A DNA stretch of 23,618 nucleotides, from positions 1-23,618 of the IMG/VR virus record IMGVR_UViG_3300037234_000351. One strand, written 5' to 3'. Positions 6,640 through 14,732 of the stretch are shown piece by piece (the stretch's first letter is position 1; each line of letters begins with the position of its first letter). The DNA is from a virus. Made by a program: the position numbers and the translations under genes. Below the pieces are notes generated by a model, which saw only the letters and a program-made list of their open reading frames with translations, was not told the origin of the DNA and did not search any database.

Positions 6640-6902
6640 TTCCACCTCCTTCTTTTGTGGATGTGGTTGACACTAGCGACCTCGTACTGTTGGCCACACA
6701 ACATGCAGTATAGTCCCTCAAGGGGAAGAGTGTGTTTTTCTGTACTCGGCGGCATCACGATGATACCTCTGTCACAAACAGGGCAGGGCACTGATTCCTC
6801 GTAAACAAAGTTTTCGAGTTCCAATACGGGATTATGTGCATTCCTTCCACTGATGGTAAATCCTTTGTCATAAGCAGACCCCAGTTTCCTTGCCAAGTTC
6901 AT
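6633..6902 (-). CDS. Small zinc-ribbon protein
   Basis: This 89-residue protein has CPVC at about residues 40-43 and CMLC at 66-69, the latter followed by GQQYEV. Two CxxC knuckles about 26 residues apart suggest a zinc ribbon. The C-terminus is basic (HKRRRWKC) and may bind nucleic acid. The ATG at 6902 has GAGAGGAA upstream. It stands alone on the minus strand between the hub and terminase genes, divergent from the terminase. A regulatory or DNA-binding role is inference. The start directly abuts the stop of an 18-codon upstream ORF. Confidence 0.7.
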   Translation of the reverse strand: MNLARKLGSAYDKGFTISGRNAHNPVLELENFVYEESVPCPVCDRGIIVMPPSTEKHTLPLEGLYCMLCGQQYEVASVNHIHKRRRWKC

Positions 6903-6959
6903 TCAGTCTTCCTCTCTCTTCTTCTTCCAGGTTTTTTCAAACCCCCTTTCAGGTAACAT
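6903..6959 (-). other. Possible 18-codon upstream ORF in the zinc-ribbon leader
   Basis: Starting at the ATG at 6959 the frame reads MLPERGFEKTWKKKREED. It stops with a TGA that directly abuts the zinc-ribbon ATG. The nearest purine run (AGAGG) touches the ATG, which is too close for normal initiation. It could be a leader peptide or chance. Confidence 0.2.
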
Positions 6960-7026
6960 CCTCTAAATAAAAAAATAATCAATCTCTGCTTCTACCTACA
7001 CAACCTCCTTTCCTTCTTTCTTTTTT

Positions 7027-7065
7027 TTCTCCTCGTTGGGCGAGGATTATGACCAACGAGGAGAA
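7027..7065. promoter_or_regulatory. Strong 13-bp hairpin in the leader of the divergent zinc-ribbon/terminase region
   Basis: Bases 7027-7039 and 7053-7065 are exact reverse complements (TTCTCCTCGTTGG and its partner) around a 13-base loop. A run of eight T precedes it on the plus strand, that is, A on the minus strand. It therefore does not look like a terminator in either direction. It lies within the 5' leader of the zinc-ribbon gene and upstream of the terminase. The CTCCTC arm could bind an SD. Confidence 0.45.
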
Positions 7066-7118
7066 CTGTTAAGGTTTGGCCGAACTAAAAAAACTACAAC
7101 AATCCTCTACTAGTAAGT

Positions 7119-7147
7119 AATATATATAGCAAGTTTTCTCATCCCAA
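7119..7147 (-). promoter_or_regulatory. Candidate sigma70-like promoter for the zinc-ribbon gene
   Basis: On the minus strand TTGGGA (7147-7142) is followed after 17 bases by TATATT (7124-7119). A 7-bp palindrome (TTCTCAT 7136-7142 / ATGAGAA 7150-7156) overlaps the -35 box and could be an operator. The region is AT-rich, so a chance match is possible. Confidence 0.35.
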
Positions 7148-7197
7148 AAATGAGAACAAATAAAAAAGGTAGGATGCGACTACGTTAAGGAGAATAG

Positions 7198-8826
7198 ATG
7201 ATAGATCCACAGAAACTCGAAGACCACGCTCAGAAGTATGTCTCCGAGTACTTAAAGTGCAAAAAAGATTTTATCTACTTCTGCAAAAAGTATGTAAAGA
7301 TTGAATTGCCTGGGGGAGATGTACCTCTTATTCCCTACAACGCGCAAGAAAAACTGATAAAGGAAATTATCCGGAAACATTTCATTTTCGTTCTAAAATC
7401 TAGACAGATAGGAATTTCAACTATAATTCAAGCATTGATATGTTGGTTAGTAGTATTTTATAAGAACGTAGTCATTGGAATCATCTCAAAAGATGCACCT
7501 GAGGCAACTGATTTCGCTCGTCACATTATGAGCATGATTGATAAGTTGCCCAGATGGATGGCTCCTAAGTTTACTAAAAGAACAGAAAGGACATTCATAC
7601 TAAGTAATGGCTGTAAATGTTTCGCATCGCCGGTTGCCCCGAATGCTCCTGAGAAGACTTTACGTGGTAAATCCGTCACTTTCCTCGTTATTGATGAAGC
7701 AGCATTTATTAAATTTATCGACGACGCGTGGACTGGCATGGTTCCGGCGTTATCGACGAATCAGAAAAATGCGAGGGAGAAGAAGGTCCCCTTTGGTACT
7801 GTAATACTTTCTACTCCAAATAAGACTCAAGGAGTTGGTAAGTGGTTTTACGAGCGGTATCAAAGAGCTGTTAGTAAAGATGATATTTTTAAACCAGTAC
7901 AGATTCACTGGGGGGATATACCACAGTTGGCAGCTGATCCAGACTGGTATAAAACCCAGTGTGAACTTTGGGGCCACGATAAGAGAAAAATTCAACAGGA
8001 GCTGGAACTTAAGTTCATTGCGTCGACAGGTTCATTCTTTGATGCTGATATAATTGAGAATCTGCAGGATATAAAGGTTGAACCAATTAACATTATGAAG
8101 TTATACAATGGAGAGATATGGAAGTTTTCAGACCCAATTCCCGGAAGATTTTATATTGCAGGAGTTGATACTGCTCCTGAGTTTGGCAGTGATAAATCAG
8201 CTGTTGAAGTATTTGACTATGAAACTCTTGAACAGGTTTGGGAATTTCAAGGAAAATGTTCAGTAACTGACTTTACAGAAGTTGTTAAAATGGCCGGTAT
8301 TCAATATCCTGGTTGCATAGTTATTGAAAACAATTCATATGGAAATCAGGTTGCTGAAGCAATTAATAATACTGACCTCTCGATGATGATGTACAAAGAG
8401 AAAAAAGGGAAGGATCAAATTGTACCTGGTTTGAATACAAACTCAAGGACAAGGCCACTAATGATTGATTCTCTTTATTCTTACATAAGTGAATTTCCTG
8501 AGTGTATCAAATCAAAAAGATTGATCCTTGAGTTGATTGGTTTGATAAGTAAACCAAGTGGCAGAGTCGAGGCCGATAGTGGTTGTAATGATGACTTATC
8601 ACTCGCTGCTGCGTGTGCATATTACGTTCGTAAATATGATCCACCAATGATGATTGATATGCCAGGAGTACAGGAAAGTTCCCTAGAAGCTATAATGAAT
8701 CTTAATTATAGGGATAGTGCTGTTCCATTTAGGAATCAGAAAATTTTAGATGATGTACGAAAGAGAATTATCGAAGGGGAGATTGATGATCCATTTGTTG
8801 ATATAGTAGGTACATACATGAGTTAG
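7198..8826 (+). CDS. Terminase large subunit (ATPase plus nuclease)
   Basis: This 542-residue packaging motor cuts the genome and drives it into the prohead. The Walker A-like SRQIGIST is at 68-75. Walker B FLVIDEAA is at 162-169 with the catalytic Glu 168. The coupling motif ILSTPN is at 203-208. The C-terminal RNase-H-like nuclease shows D324 in GVDTA, E377 in IVIENNSYG and the Asp pair 465-466 in NDDLSLA. All the usual residues are present, and the length fits T4 gp17-type enzymes without large insertions. AAGGAG lies about seven bases before ATG 7198. No small subunit is recognised nearby. Confidence 0.95.
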   Translation: MIDPQKLEDHAQKYVSEYLKCKKDFIYFCKKYVKIELPGGDVPLIPYNAQEKLIKEIIRKHFIFVLKSRQIGISTIIQALICWLVVFYKNVVIGIISKDAPEATDFARHIMSMIDKLPRWMAPKFTKRTERTFILSNGCKCFASPVAPNAPEKTLRGKSVTFLVIDEAAFIKFIDDAWTGMVPALSTNQKNAREKKVPFGTVILSTPNKTQGVGKWFYERYQRAVSKDDIFKPVQIHWGDIPQLAADPDWYKTQCELWGHDKRKIQQELELKFIASTGSFFDADIIENLQDIKVEPINIMKLYNGEIWKFSDPIPGRFYIAGVDTAPEFGSDKSAVEVFDYETLEQVWEFQGKCSVTDFTEVVKMAGIQYPGCIVIENNSYGNQVAEAINNTDLSMMMYKEKKGKDQIVPGLNTNSRTRPLMIDSLYSYISEFPECIKSKRLILELIGLISKPSGRVEADSGCNDDLSLAAACAYYVRKYDPPMMIDMPGVQESSLEAIMNLNYRDSAVPFRNQKILDDVRKRIIEGEIDDPFVDIVGTYMS

Positions 8827-8836
8827 GAGCAAAAGT

Positions 8837-9721
8837 ATGAGCGATGTTATTCAGCAAGAATTTTTTGCACTTCCCGTTGCGCCTCATGTTGTAGCACGCA
8901 TAGATGGTGAGCCTCTATATGGATCAAAGACTCTGAATTTTATGTTCTTGCAGTCAATATCAAAAGTTTCAATTACTAAACCTGTTGCGGATGATATAAG
9001 AAAACTAATTAAGGAGAAAACAGTTATTCCTTGTTGGATGACAAAAGGGGTAAGAAAAATTAGAAAGTTTGTGATTAATGAGAAAGGTGCAATAAGACAT
9101 ATTGCTGGTTTTTATGATCCTAGTTCCAAGAAGGTTATTATCTTAGTTGATAATCATATAAACAAGTGGGGTTTTGCTTCTAATAAGGTCTTATCTGAAA
9201 TTACTATTCACGAATGTATTCATATGTTTGCAGACAAAAAACCAACTAAATTTTACTCCGCTTTTAAGAAAGAATTAAATAAGTTCTACTATGCATACTT
9301 CAATGAAATTTTTGAGTTCGGTGGAAAACCAGTTAAAGAAATGGAAAACATTGTAAGATTCATTGCTTCCATTGAAAAGAGAGTTGCTGGAGTGGGATTA
9401 TCTAATGCTCTTCTCAAACGATATTACAATTACTTAAATAAACATTTAAGAAAATATTCTGGCCTAAAAGGTAAAGAGTTTGATAAAAGGTTGATGGATT
9501 ATATTACTATTCTGAAATTTTATTCTAAAAGTGTTCGTATGTTCTTGAGTGCAAGGAGCAAATATACACATATTCTTAATCCTCTCCAGAAGGCATATCA
9601 ATCTACATTTGGAGGGGTAAGTGACACTATACCAATTCAAGAGTTATTTGTAGTCTCTGAGGTTATTTCTGTATCTAGTGAAATAAAGATGAGGTCAAGT
9701 ATATATAAAATGTTTAAGTAA
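8837..9721 (+). CDS. HExxH-containing protein, putative phage metallopeptidase
   Basis: This 294-residue protein contains ITIHECIHMF with the zincin signature HExxH at 125-129. The motif sits on a helix after a strand-rich stretch (KVIILVDNHI) and is preceded by LSE. This is the usual layout of a small zincin: strand, then active-site helix. A third ligand is not obvious; E151 or a later His/Glu may serve. The C-terminal half is Lys/Tyr-rich and helical. It begins ten bases after the terminase and is followed by the tape-measure-like gene. A virion-associated or head/tail-maturation peptidase is plausible, but HExxH alone occurs by chance. Confidence 0.6.
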   Translation: MSDVIQQEFFALPVAPHVVARIDGEPLYGSKTLNFMFLQSISKVSITKPVADDIRKLIKEKTVIPCWMTKGVRKIRKFVINEKGAIRHIAGFYDPSSKKVIILVDNHINKWGFASNKVLSEITIHECIHMFADKKPTKFYSAFKKELNKFYYAYFNEIFEFGGKPVKEMENIVRFIASIEKRVAGVGLSNALLKRYYNYLNKHLRKYSGLKGKEFDKRLMDYITILKFYSKSVRMFLSARSKYTHILNPLQKAYQSTFGGVSDTIPIQELFVVSEVISVSSEIKMRSSIYKMFK

Positions 9722-9734
9722 AAAGGAGATCTAA

Positions 9735-12416
9735 ATGCCGGATGATGAATTTGATTCCACTGAGGAGTTAAAGAAAACTGCCGAGCAAGAGTATGAAGAG
9801 AGGTTAAAGAATATTGGTGGAGTTAGCGCCGCTGCTGCAAAAATGCAAGCGGGCATTGAACAAAGAATTGATGAGATAAAAGATATAGGCACACAAGAAG
9901 GAATTGAACAAGTTTCTAAAGCAACCAGTTCTGTCCTTCGAAGTCTTAGCGCAGTTGTTAGAGAGGTTGCAGTGGGGACGAGAAAGATCACCATTGGAAC
10001 TGCTCTAGCAACAAAAGAAGCCATTGGACAATATGGAAAAGCAATAAGTGAAGATATAAGTTTTAAGAAAGAAAACATTGTCGCAATGGGTCTTGCACGA
10101 GCTTCCCCAATATTTGGATATTTCGCATCCAAATTCATGGAAACTGACGTCTTCAAATCTGCTGCACAAAGAATCAAGACTACACTTGGTGATGCCATCT
10201 CTTCGGTTGGTGGAAAGTTTAAGGGTCTTTTCACTACAGGTTTTGAGAGAGTTAAAGGTATATTTGGTAAAGGGAAAAGAGCGGAAGCGGAGGCAATACC
10301 TAAACTCCAAGCAGGTGGTGTAATTGGCAAGGGAGGGTTAGCGGAAGTACATAAGGCAGAAGTTATAATGCCGATTGATGCCTTGCTGAAGAAGATAGAT
10401 GAGTTAAAAGCACCAGCTGAAGAGGCAGTCCAAATTGCTGCTAAACCAATAAAAATATTTAATCGTCTTTTAGCTACTATGTCAAAACGTCAACACAGTA
10501 TTGAGACATATACCCTTCGACGTGGTCCACAAGAGAGAAAGGGAATGATAAGATCATTCCTAAGCGCTTATGCTGATACGTTTGAAGAATATCAATTACC
10601 TTGGCAACAGCAAATGATAAGACTTCAGAGAAGACTTGTCTTTGGTCTCATTGGTATTGGTAATAGATTTAGAATTGCCATGTCAACTATGCTTTATGAG
10701 AATCCTCTTATAAGAAACTTCCTCTGGAGTGTAGGCGTGATCGGTAAAGTGTTCGCACTACCCGGTACTATTTTATTCAAAAAAAGGGGTGGATATGAGG
10801 CCGATCTTCCAAAAACTGGAAAAAATCCATTTGAAAATTTAGTTAGTATTGCTGGAACAACCTATACTGGAATGATGTATCAGTCTGACAAAGTAATTGC
10901 TCATGCTAGAGCATCGTCTGAAGCTCTACAAGATATATCAGGTGTAATAACCGGCAGAGATTACAAACAAATTGAAGAAGTTGAAAGGCGAAGATGGTCT
11001 ATTGCAGGTAAGTCGCTAAGAGCTATTACTGGTCCTATTGAATGGGCAGTTCAGAGAAGTGCAAAGACTAGTGAAGAAACGAAGGAATTTTGGACTAAGA
11101 AGCGAGGGTTTACAGAGCTTCTAACAGCCCCATTTAAAAAATTGTTTGAGAAAAAAGAAGAAACCAAGGTACTTCCATTGACTACTATGCAAAAGATAGA
11201 GTATATTGTTGATCATCTCTACAATAGATTAGATAAGTGGGCAATGTGGAGAGAAGAGGGTATACAGATACAACAAGATCAAACTTTGCTGCTAGAAGAT
11301 CAGAGAGGTTTACAAAAGAAGTTCGTTCGAGGGATAGATAAAGTAAAAGATTCAATGGATCGTGTTCGTAGAAGGATTAGAGGCATGGGTCGTGGTATAC
11401 TAAAATGGATTATGTTGGCCTTCGGTTTTGTTAAAAGTCTCATTGGTGGTATAGGTGGTATAGGGCTGAGGTTTCTGAGTAGAACTCTTATTCCATTATT
11501 GGCTCGGGCAATACCTTTGCTAATAACGCGGGTACTGCCCGCCATAATAGGAGCAATATTTAGTGGGCCAGCCTTAGCTGTCATACTTGGAGGTGCTGCT
11601 GGAGCTATTATTGGAACTGCGATAAACAAATTTCTAGTTGAACCATATATGGAAAAACGTTCAAAAAGGTTTCAGGAGCAGATTTCAGCAGATTGGCAAA
11701 AAGTTGAAGAAGGAATGAGAAGAACTAAAGAGGCTTCCGGTGGTCGTGGTCGAGAAAGAGTTGAAGCAGTACACGGAGCTAGGATGAGGACAACTCTTGG
11801 CGGAACAGCGGAAGAAATAAGAAAGAGGTATTATTTTGGTGGCGTAGGTGGAAGCGAGTCTTGGATGGTTATACAGGCTGCTCAACAAAAGTTTATGGAA
11901 CAACACATTGGTGAGTATATTCCATATGGTTTCGATCAAGTTTCAAGGGCTAGAATTGAATTTGGAAAGGTAGCTGGAAAGAAGATGCCACTTACTGATC
12001 CAAGCAAATACGGGACCGAAAGGGAAAAACGTTTCTTAGGTTTCCTTAAGTCACAATTTAAACCTGTTGGTCTTGAGGCTCTGGCCGGAACTGTTAAGAG
12101 CAAAGATGCATTAGACAAAGCAGTTCTAGCTGGTCAAGCTGCTATGGAGAAAGCTAGAGGAGTTACTACAGATAAAGTAGCACTTGCTCGTGGTGCTGCG
12201 ATGGACTTCATTATGCAGACTGAACCTATAGTTGAGATGGGCAAGAAAACTCTTAAAGAAATGAAAGAGACTGCTGATCAAACTGCAGCCGTAGTGACAA
12301 ATCTCAGCTCCAGTACTCAGATAAGTAGTCAACAAACTGCTATTACACAAGGTGGTGGTGGACAGCAAAGGGGGGATCATGACCCCCACATGGATGATGT
12401 AGTTAGAGGTTTATAA
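9735..12416 (+). CDS. Tape-measure-like tail protein
   Basis: At 893 residues this is the longest protein in the window. Residues 1-110 are helical and charged. Residues 192-217, LQAGGVIGKGGLAEVHKAEV then IMPIDALL, match the GGxvg..GpEavvPl motif typical of tape-measure proteins. A long hydrophobic, Gly-rich zone (about 553-632) could hold two or more membrane-inserting helices, as in tape measures that help DNA enter the cell. The C-terminus has a Ser/Thr/Gln-rich tail. AAAAGGAGATCTAA precedes the ATG. The next gene follows 11 bases later. An internal structural protein of another kind is the main alternative. Confidence 0.6.
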   Translation: MPDDEFDSTEELKKTAEQEYEERLKNIGGVSAAAAKMQAGIEQRIDEIKDIGTQEGIEQVSKATSSVLRSLSAVVREVAVGTRKITIGTALATKEAIGQYGKAISEDISFKKENIVAMGLARASPIFGYFASKFMETDVFKSAAQRIKTTLGDAISSVGGKFKGLFTTGFERVKGIFGKGKRAEAEAIPKLQAGGVIGKGGLAEVHKAEVIMPIDALLKKIDELKAPAEEAVQIAAKPIKIFNRLLATMSKRQHSIETYTLRRGPQERKGMIRSFLSAYADTFEEYQLPWQQQMIRLQRRLVFGLIGIGNRFRIAMSTMLYENPLIRNFLWSVGVIGKVFALPGTILFKKRGGYEADLPKTGKNPFENLVSIAGTTYTGMMYQSDKVIAHARASSEALQDISGVITGRDYKQIEEVERRRWSIAGKSLRAITGPIEWAVQRSAKTSEETKEFWTKKRGFTELLTAPFKKLFEKKEETKVLPLTTMQKIEYIVDHLYNRLDKWAMWREEGIQIQQDQTLLLEDQRGLQKKFVRGIDKVKDSMDRVRRRIRGMGRGILKWIMLAFGFVKSLIGGIGGIGLRFLSRTLIPLLARAIPLLITRVLPAIIGAIFSGPALAVILGGAAGAIIGTAINKFLVEPYMEKRSKRFQEQISADWQKVEEGMRRTKEASGGRGRERVEAVHGARMRTTLGGTAEEIRKRYYFGGVGGSESWMVIQAAQQKFMEQHIGEYIPYGFDQVSRARIEFGKVAGKKMPLTDPSKYGTEREKRFLGFLKSQFKPVGLEALAGTVKSKDALDKAVLAGQAAMEKARGVTTDKVALARGAAMDFIMQTEPIVEMGKKTLKEMKETADQTAAVVTNLSSSTQISSQQTAITQGGGGQQRGDHDPHMDDVVRGL

Positions 12417-12427
12417 GGAGAGTTTAA

Positions 12428-13618
12428 ATGGGAGATAAAAGTTTAATCACGTTAGCTCCAACTTGGGGACTTCCGCCCGATACTTTTGTTAGCAACAATA
12501 TGATTAAGAATACAATGCCTGTTGCTACTATATATCCTCAAGTTCCGGTATTCTCCTTGGGTTTGTCTCTATATACAGCTAAGAAGGCATGGAAGCCGTA
12601 TAATGAATTGCTAAATTATCATGGGTTTAAACTTGAAAGAGATTCTATCAAGATAGCATTCCTGGCCGACAACTTTCCAACAGACAGTTTTCAAAATGAA
12701 TATGGAGAAAGTTTTATAAATAAGATTACTGATATTGCTAGTCAGGGTGCAGGAGAATTAGCTCAAGTGTTGGGTGCTCGTACTGGTACTCAGGCCCTTT
12801 CGCAAGCTGCGAAAACTTTACAAACAATTGGTGCAAAAATGGGTGGCGGTGCTGGGGCAATGCTTGAGAGAGTTGGTGGTGGTATTGTTGGTGGAGTGGG
12901 AAAAACTACAGCAGCACTGAGTGAACTTGCAAAATCTGATGAGTTGGGTGCGGGTGGAGCAAGAGCCATAGGTCTTATCAATAGAATGATGGCTGGTGCA
13001 AGAGTCGACTTTCCTCAAGTATGGAAGAATAGTGGTTTTACACCATCATATCAATTGACAATAAGGCTCTACAATCCCAAACCAGGTGATAAAAGGGCCA
13101 CTCAGAAATATATCGTAGGACCAATAATTGCTCTCCTACTTCTTGCAGTCCCCCAGACACAGGATGGTCAGACTTACAGTTGGCCCTTCTTACAAGCAAT
13201 TGATTGTCCTGGAATATTTAAAGTGGATCCATCATTCATAGGAAATGTGGCAGTTATAAAAGGGGGGGATCAACAATCATTTGCTTATAATCAGAGAATG
13301 GGTATTGTAGATGTGAGGTTGGATATTGGTAGTCTGTATAATAGTATGGTTGCAGGTAAAACAAATATATCAGAAGGTAATAGACCTACACTCGCAGACT
13401 ATGCTAAAAATATGATTGATGTAGGATCCACAGAAAAAGTCTACAAGACTCCAGTGGGTTATACACCTACTCCAGTCACAGAACCTACTCCAACTACAGT
13501 ACAACGAGCTCCTACTAGGGAAGAACCAACTACTACACCTACACCAAGAGTTTCACAGGCAGCTGAAGATACTTATGATAGTTTAATAGATAGAGCTAGG
13601 GATTTTCTTGGTTTCTAA
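12428..13618 (+). CDS. Baseplate tail-tube-cap-like structural protein (gp48/gp54-like)
   Basis: This 396-residue protein has a structural core at about 195-310: SYQLTIRLYNP, IVGPIIALLLLAVPQ, YSWPFLQAIDCPGIFKVDPS, VAVIKGGDQQSF and VDVRLDIGSLYNSMV. This order recalls the T4 gp48/gp54 caps that join the tube to the hub. A Gly/Ala-rich low-complexity segment (about 100-180) is inserted before the core. A Pro/Thr-rich linker (about 338-378) leads to a short helical tail. TAAGGAGAG precedes the ATG. It is the last gene of the plus operon, and its TAA shares bases with the TAG of the convergent gene. The family call rests on pattern only. Confidence 0.55.
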   Translation: MGDKSLITLAPTWGLPPDTFVSNNMIKNTMPVATIYPQVPVFSLGLSLYTAKKAWKPYNELLNYHGFKLERDSIKIAFLADNFPTDSFQNEYGESFINKITDIASQGAGELAQVLGARTGTQALSQAAKTLQTIGAKMGGGAGAMLERVGGGIVGGVGKTTAALSELAKSDELGAGGARAIGLINRMMAGARVDFPQVWKNSGFTPSYQLTIRLYNPKPGDKRATQKYIVGPIIALLLLAVPQTQDGQTYSWPFLQAIDCPGIFKVDPSFIGNVAVIKGGDQQSFAYNQRMGIVDVRLDIGSLYNSMVAGKTNISEGNRPTLADYAKNMIDVGSTEKVYKTPVGYTPTPVTEPTPTTVQRAPTREEPTTTPTPRVSQAAEDTYDSLIDRARDFLGF

Positions 13619-14727
13619 CAGACGGAATTTCTTAGGACCATGGTGATGTAGTAGGCGAGATATAAATTGATAACAAACTTAGTTTGAGTAGTAAACCTAT
13701 CATACCTATCAACATAGTTCAAGTCAACGGCTATCTTCATTAAAGTATCACCAACCACCTGTTTGAAACTCACACGATTCCCAAGTCTTTTCACAGCCAT
13801 TAACTTCTTTACGTAATTGTAGTAATCCTTGCCACAAATTTGTTTTACACTTTTCACATTTTTGAGATAGAGTTGTAGTATCATCTTAATATCATCTGAG
13901 TATTTCAAATCAATCACAGTTTTCGCAATTTGCTGGGCCAATACGGAACTTACTTTTGTTAGTTTTTTAGCTTCGTCAACTGCTTTCTTATCTACGGTTT
14001 TGTAAACTGTTATCTTTTTAACGATTTGATCAATTACTTTTCCAGCCTTTTCCATCTTCTGTAATTCAGCAGGATCTTCCATACCTTCTTCAGGTTCGTA
14101 TGGTTTCTTTATTGCGACTCCCTCTTTTGCAGCATAGTAATATAACGATGCAAAACTTCTTATGCTCTGAGATAATCTGTGTCGATAGGCTAATATAAAG
14201 TCAGCTATTTTATCAGGATTTGCCTCCTGAATAGGTGGTATGTGTTTCTTAGCCATCTCTTTTGATAGGAACATGACAGCACTAGGAATAGTTTTCTCAC
14301 GAGCAAAGAGATGAGTCTTTGTTAAATGTTCAAGAGCATATTTAAAGAGATCGGGATTACAATATGGAATTTGTCTATGCATTAAGTTTGAGTAATATCT
14401 AATTCCCATATAAGTTAATACTGTCTGAAATAGTAGTTTGTCTCTTTTCTTTAAAGCAGCGTACATAGTAAATATGAGTAAGTTTGTTTGAATCTCTTTA
14501 ACTAGTAATCCAGCCTTTGGTCCTATCCCAACATAAAATCTATTTCTAAATTCTTTTATGTCTCTCTCCTTCAGCCCAACCATACTAAGTATTTCATAAA
14601 AATGTTTCTTGACTGCAGGGTAGTGACAAGGTTCAACCAACTTACTCAGCTCATCTCCGACAGTACGTAGCATGTACCTTTTAAGTCTTGGAATATTAAT
14701 TTTTGACTTTTGGTATAATGTTTCCAT
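13615..14727 (-). CDS. Unknown Lys-rich helical protein at the end of the minus tail operon
   Basis: This 370-residue protein has no domain that I recognise. It is almost wholly helical and Lys-rich, with aromatic patches (FVINLYLAYYITMVL) at the C-terminus and a highly charged segment at about 215-260 (EPEEGMEDPAELQKME). It begins five bases after the gp6-like gene, with AGGAGAT before its ATG, so it is co-translated with baseplate genes and may be a baseplate or tail assembly component. Its TAG overlaps the TAA of the convergent plus-strand gene. Confidence 0.7.
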   Translation of the reverse strand: METLYQKSKINIPRLKRYMLRTVGDELSKLVEPCHYPAVKKHFYEILSMVGLKERDIKEFRNRFYVGIGPKAGLLVKEIQTNLLIFTMYAALKKRDKLLFQTVLTYMGIRYYSNLMHRQIPYCNPDLFKYALEHLTKTHLFAREKTIPSAVMFLSKEMAKKHIPPIQEANPDKIADFILAYRHRLSQSIRSFASLYYYAAKEGVAIKKPYEPEEGMEDPAELQKMEKAGKVIDQIVKKITVYKTVDKKAVDEAKKLTKVSSVLAQQIAKTVIDLKYSDDIKMILQLYLKNVKSVKQICGKDYYNYVKKLMAVKRLGNRVSFKQVVGDTLMKIAVDLNYVDRYDRFTTQTKFVINLYLAYYITMVLRNSVC

Positions 14728-14732
14728 ATCTC

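Noticed and set aside
6595-6804. Plus-strand frame over the zinc-ribbon gene
   Set aside because: The minus strand has CxxC pairs and an SD, while this frame has neither.
9724-9737. The 14-base string AGGAGATCTAAATG, repeated at 22934-22947
   Set aside because: It is an SD plus start codon; sharing 14 bases at two start sites is likely selection for initiation, not a mobile or recombination repeat.
9731-10330. Long minus-strand frame of 199 codons opposite the tape-measure gene
   Set aside because: It is antisense to a well-supported gene with good SD, and it has Ser/Pro/Ala-rich composition typical of a shadow frame.
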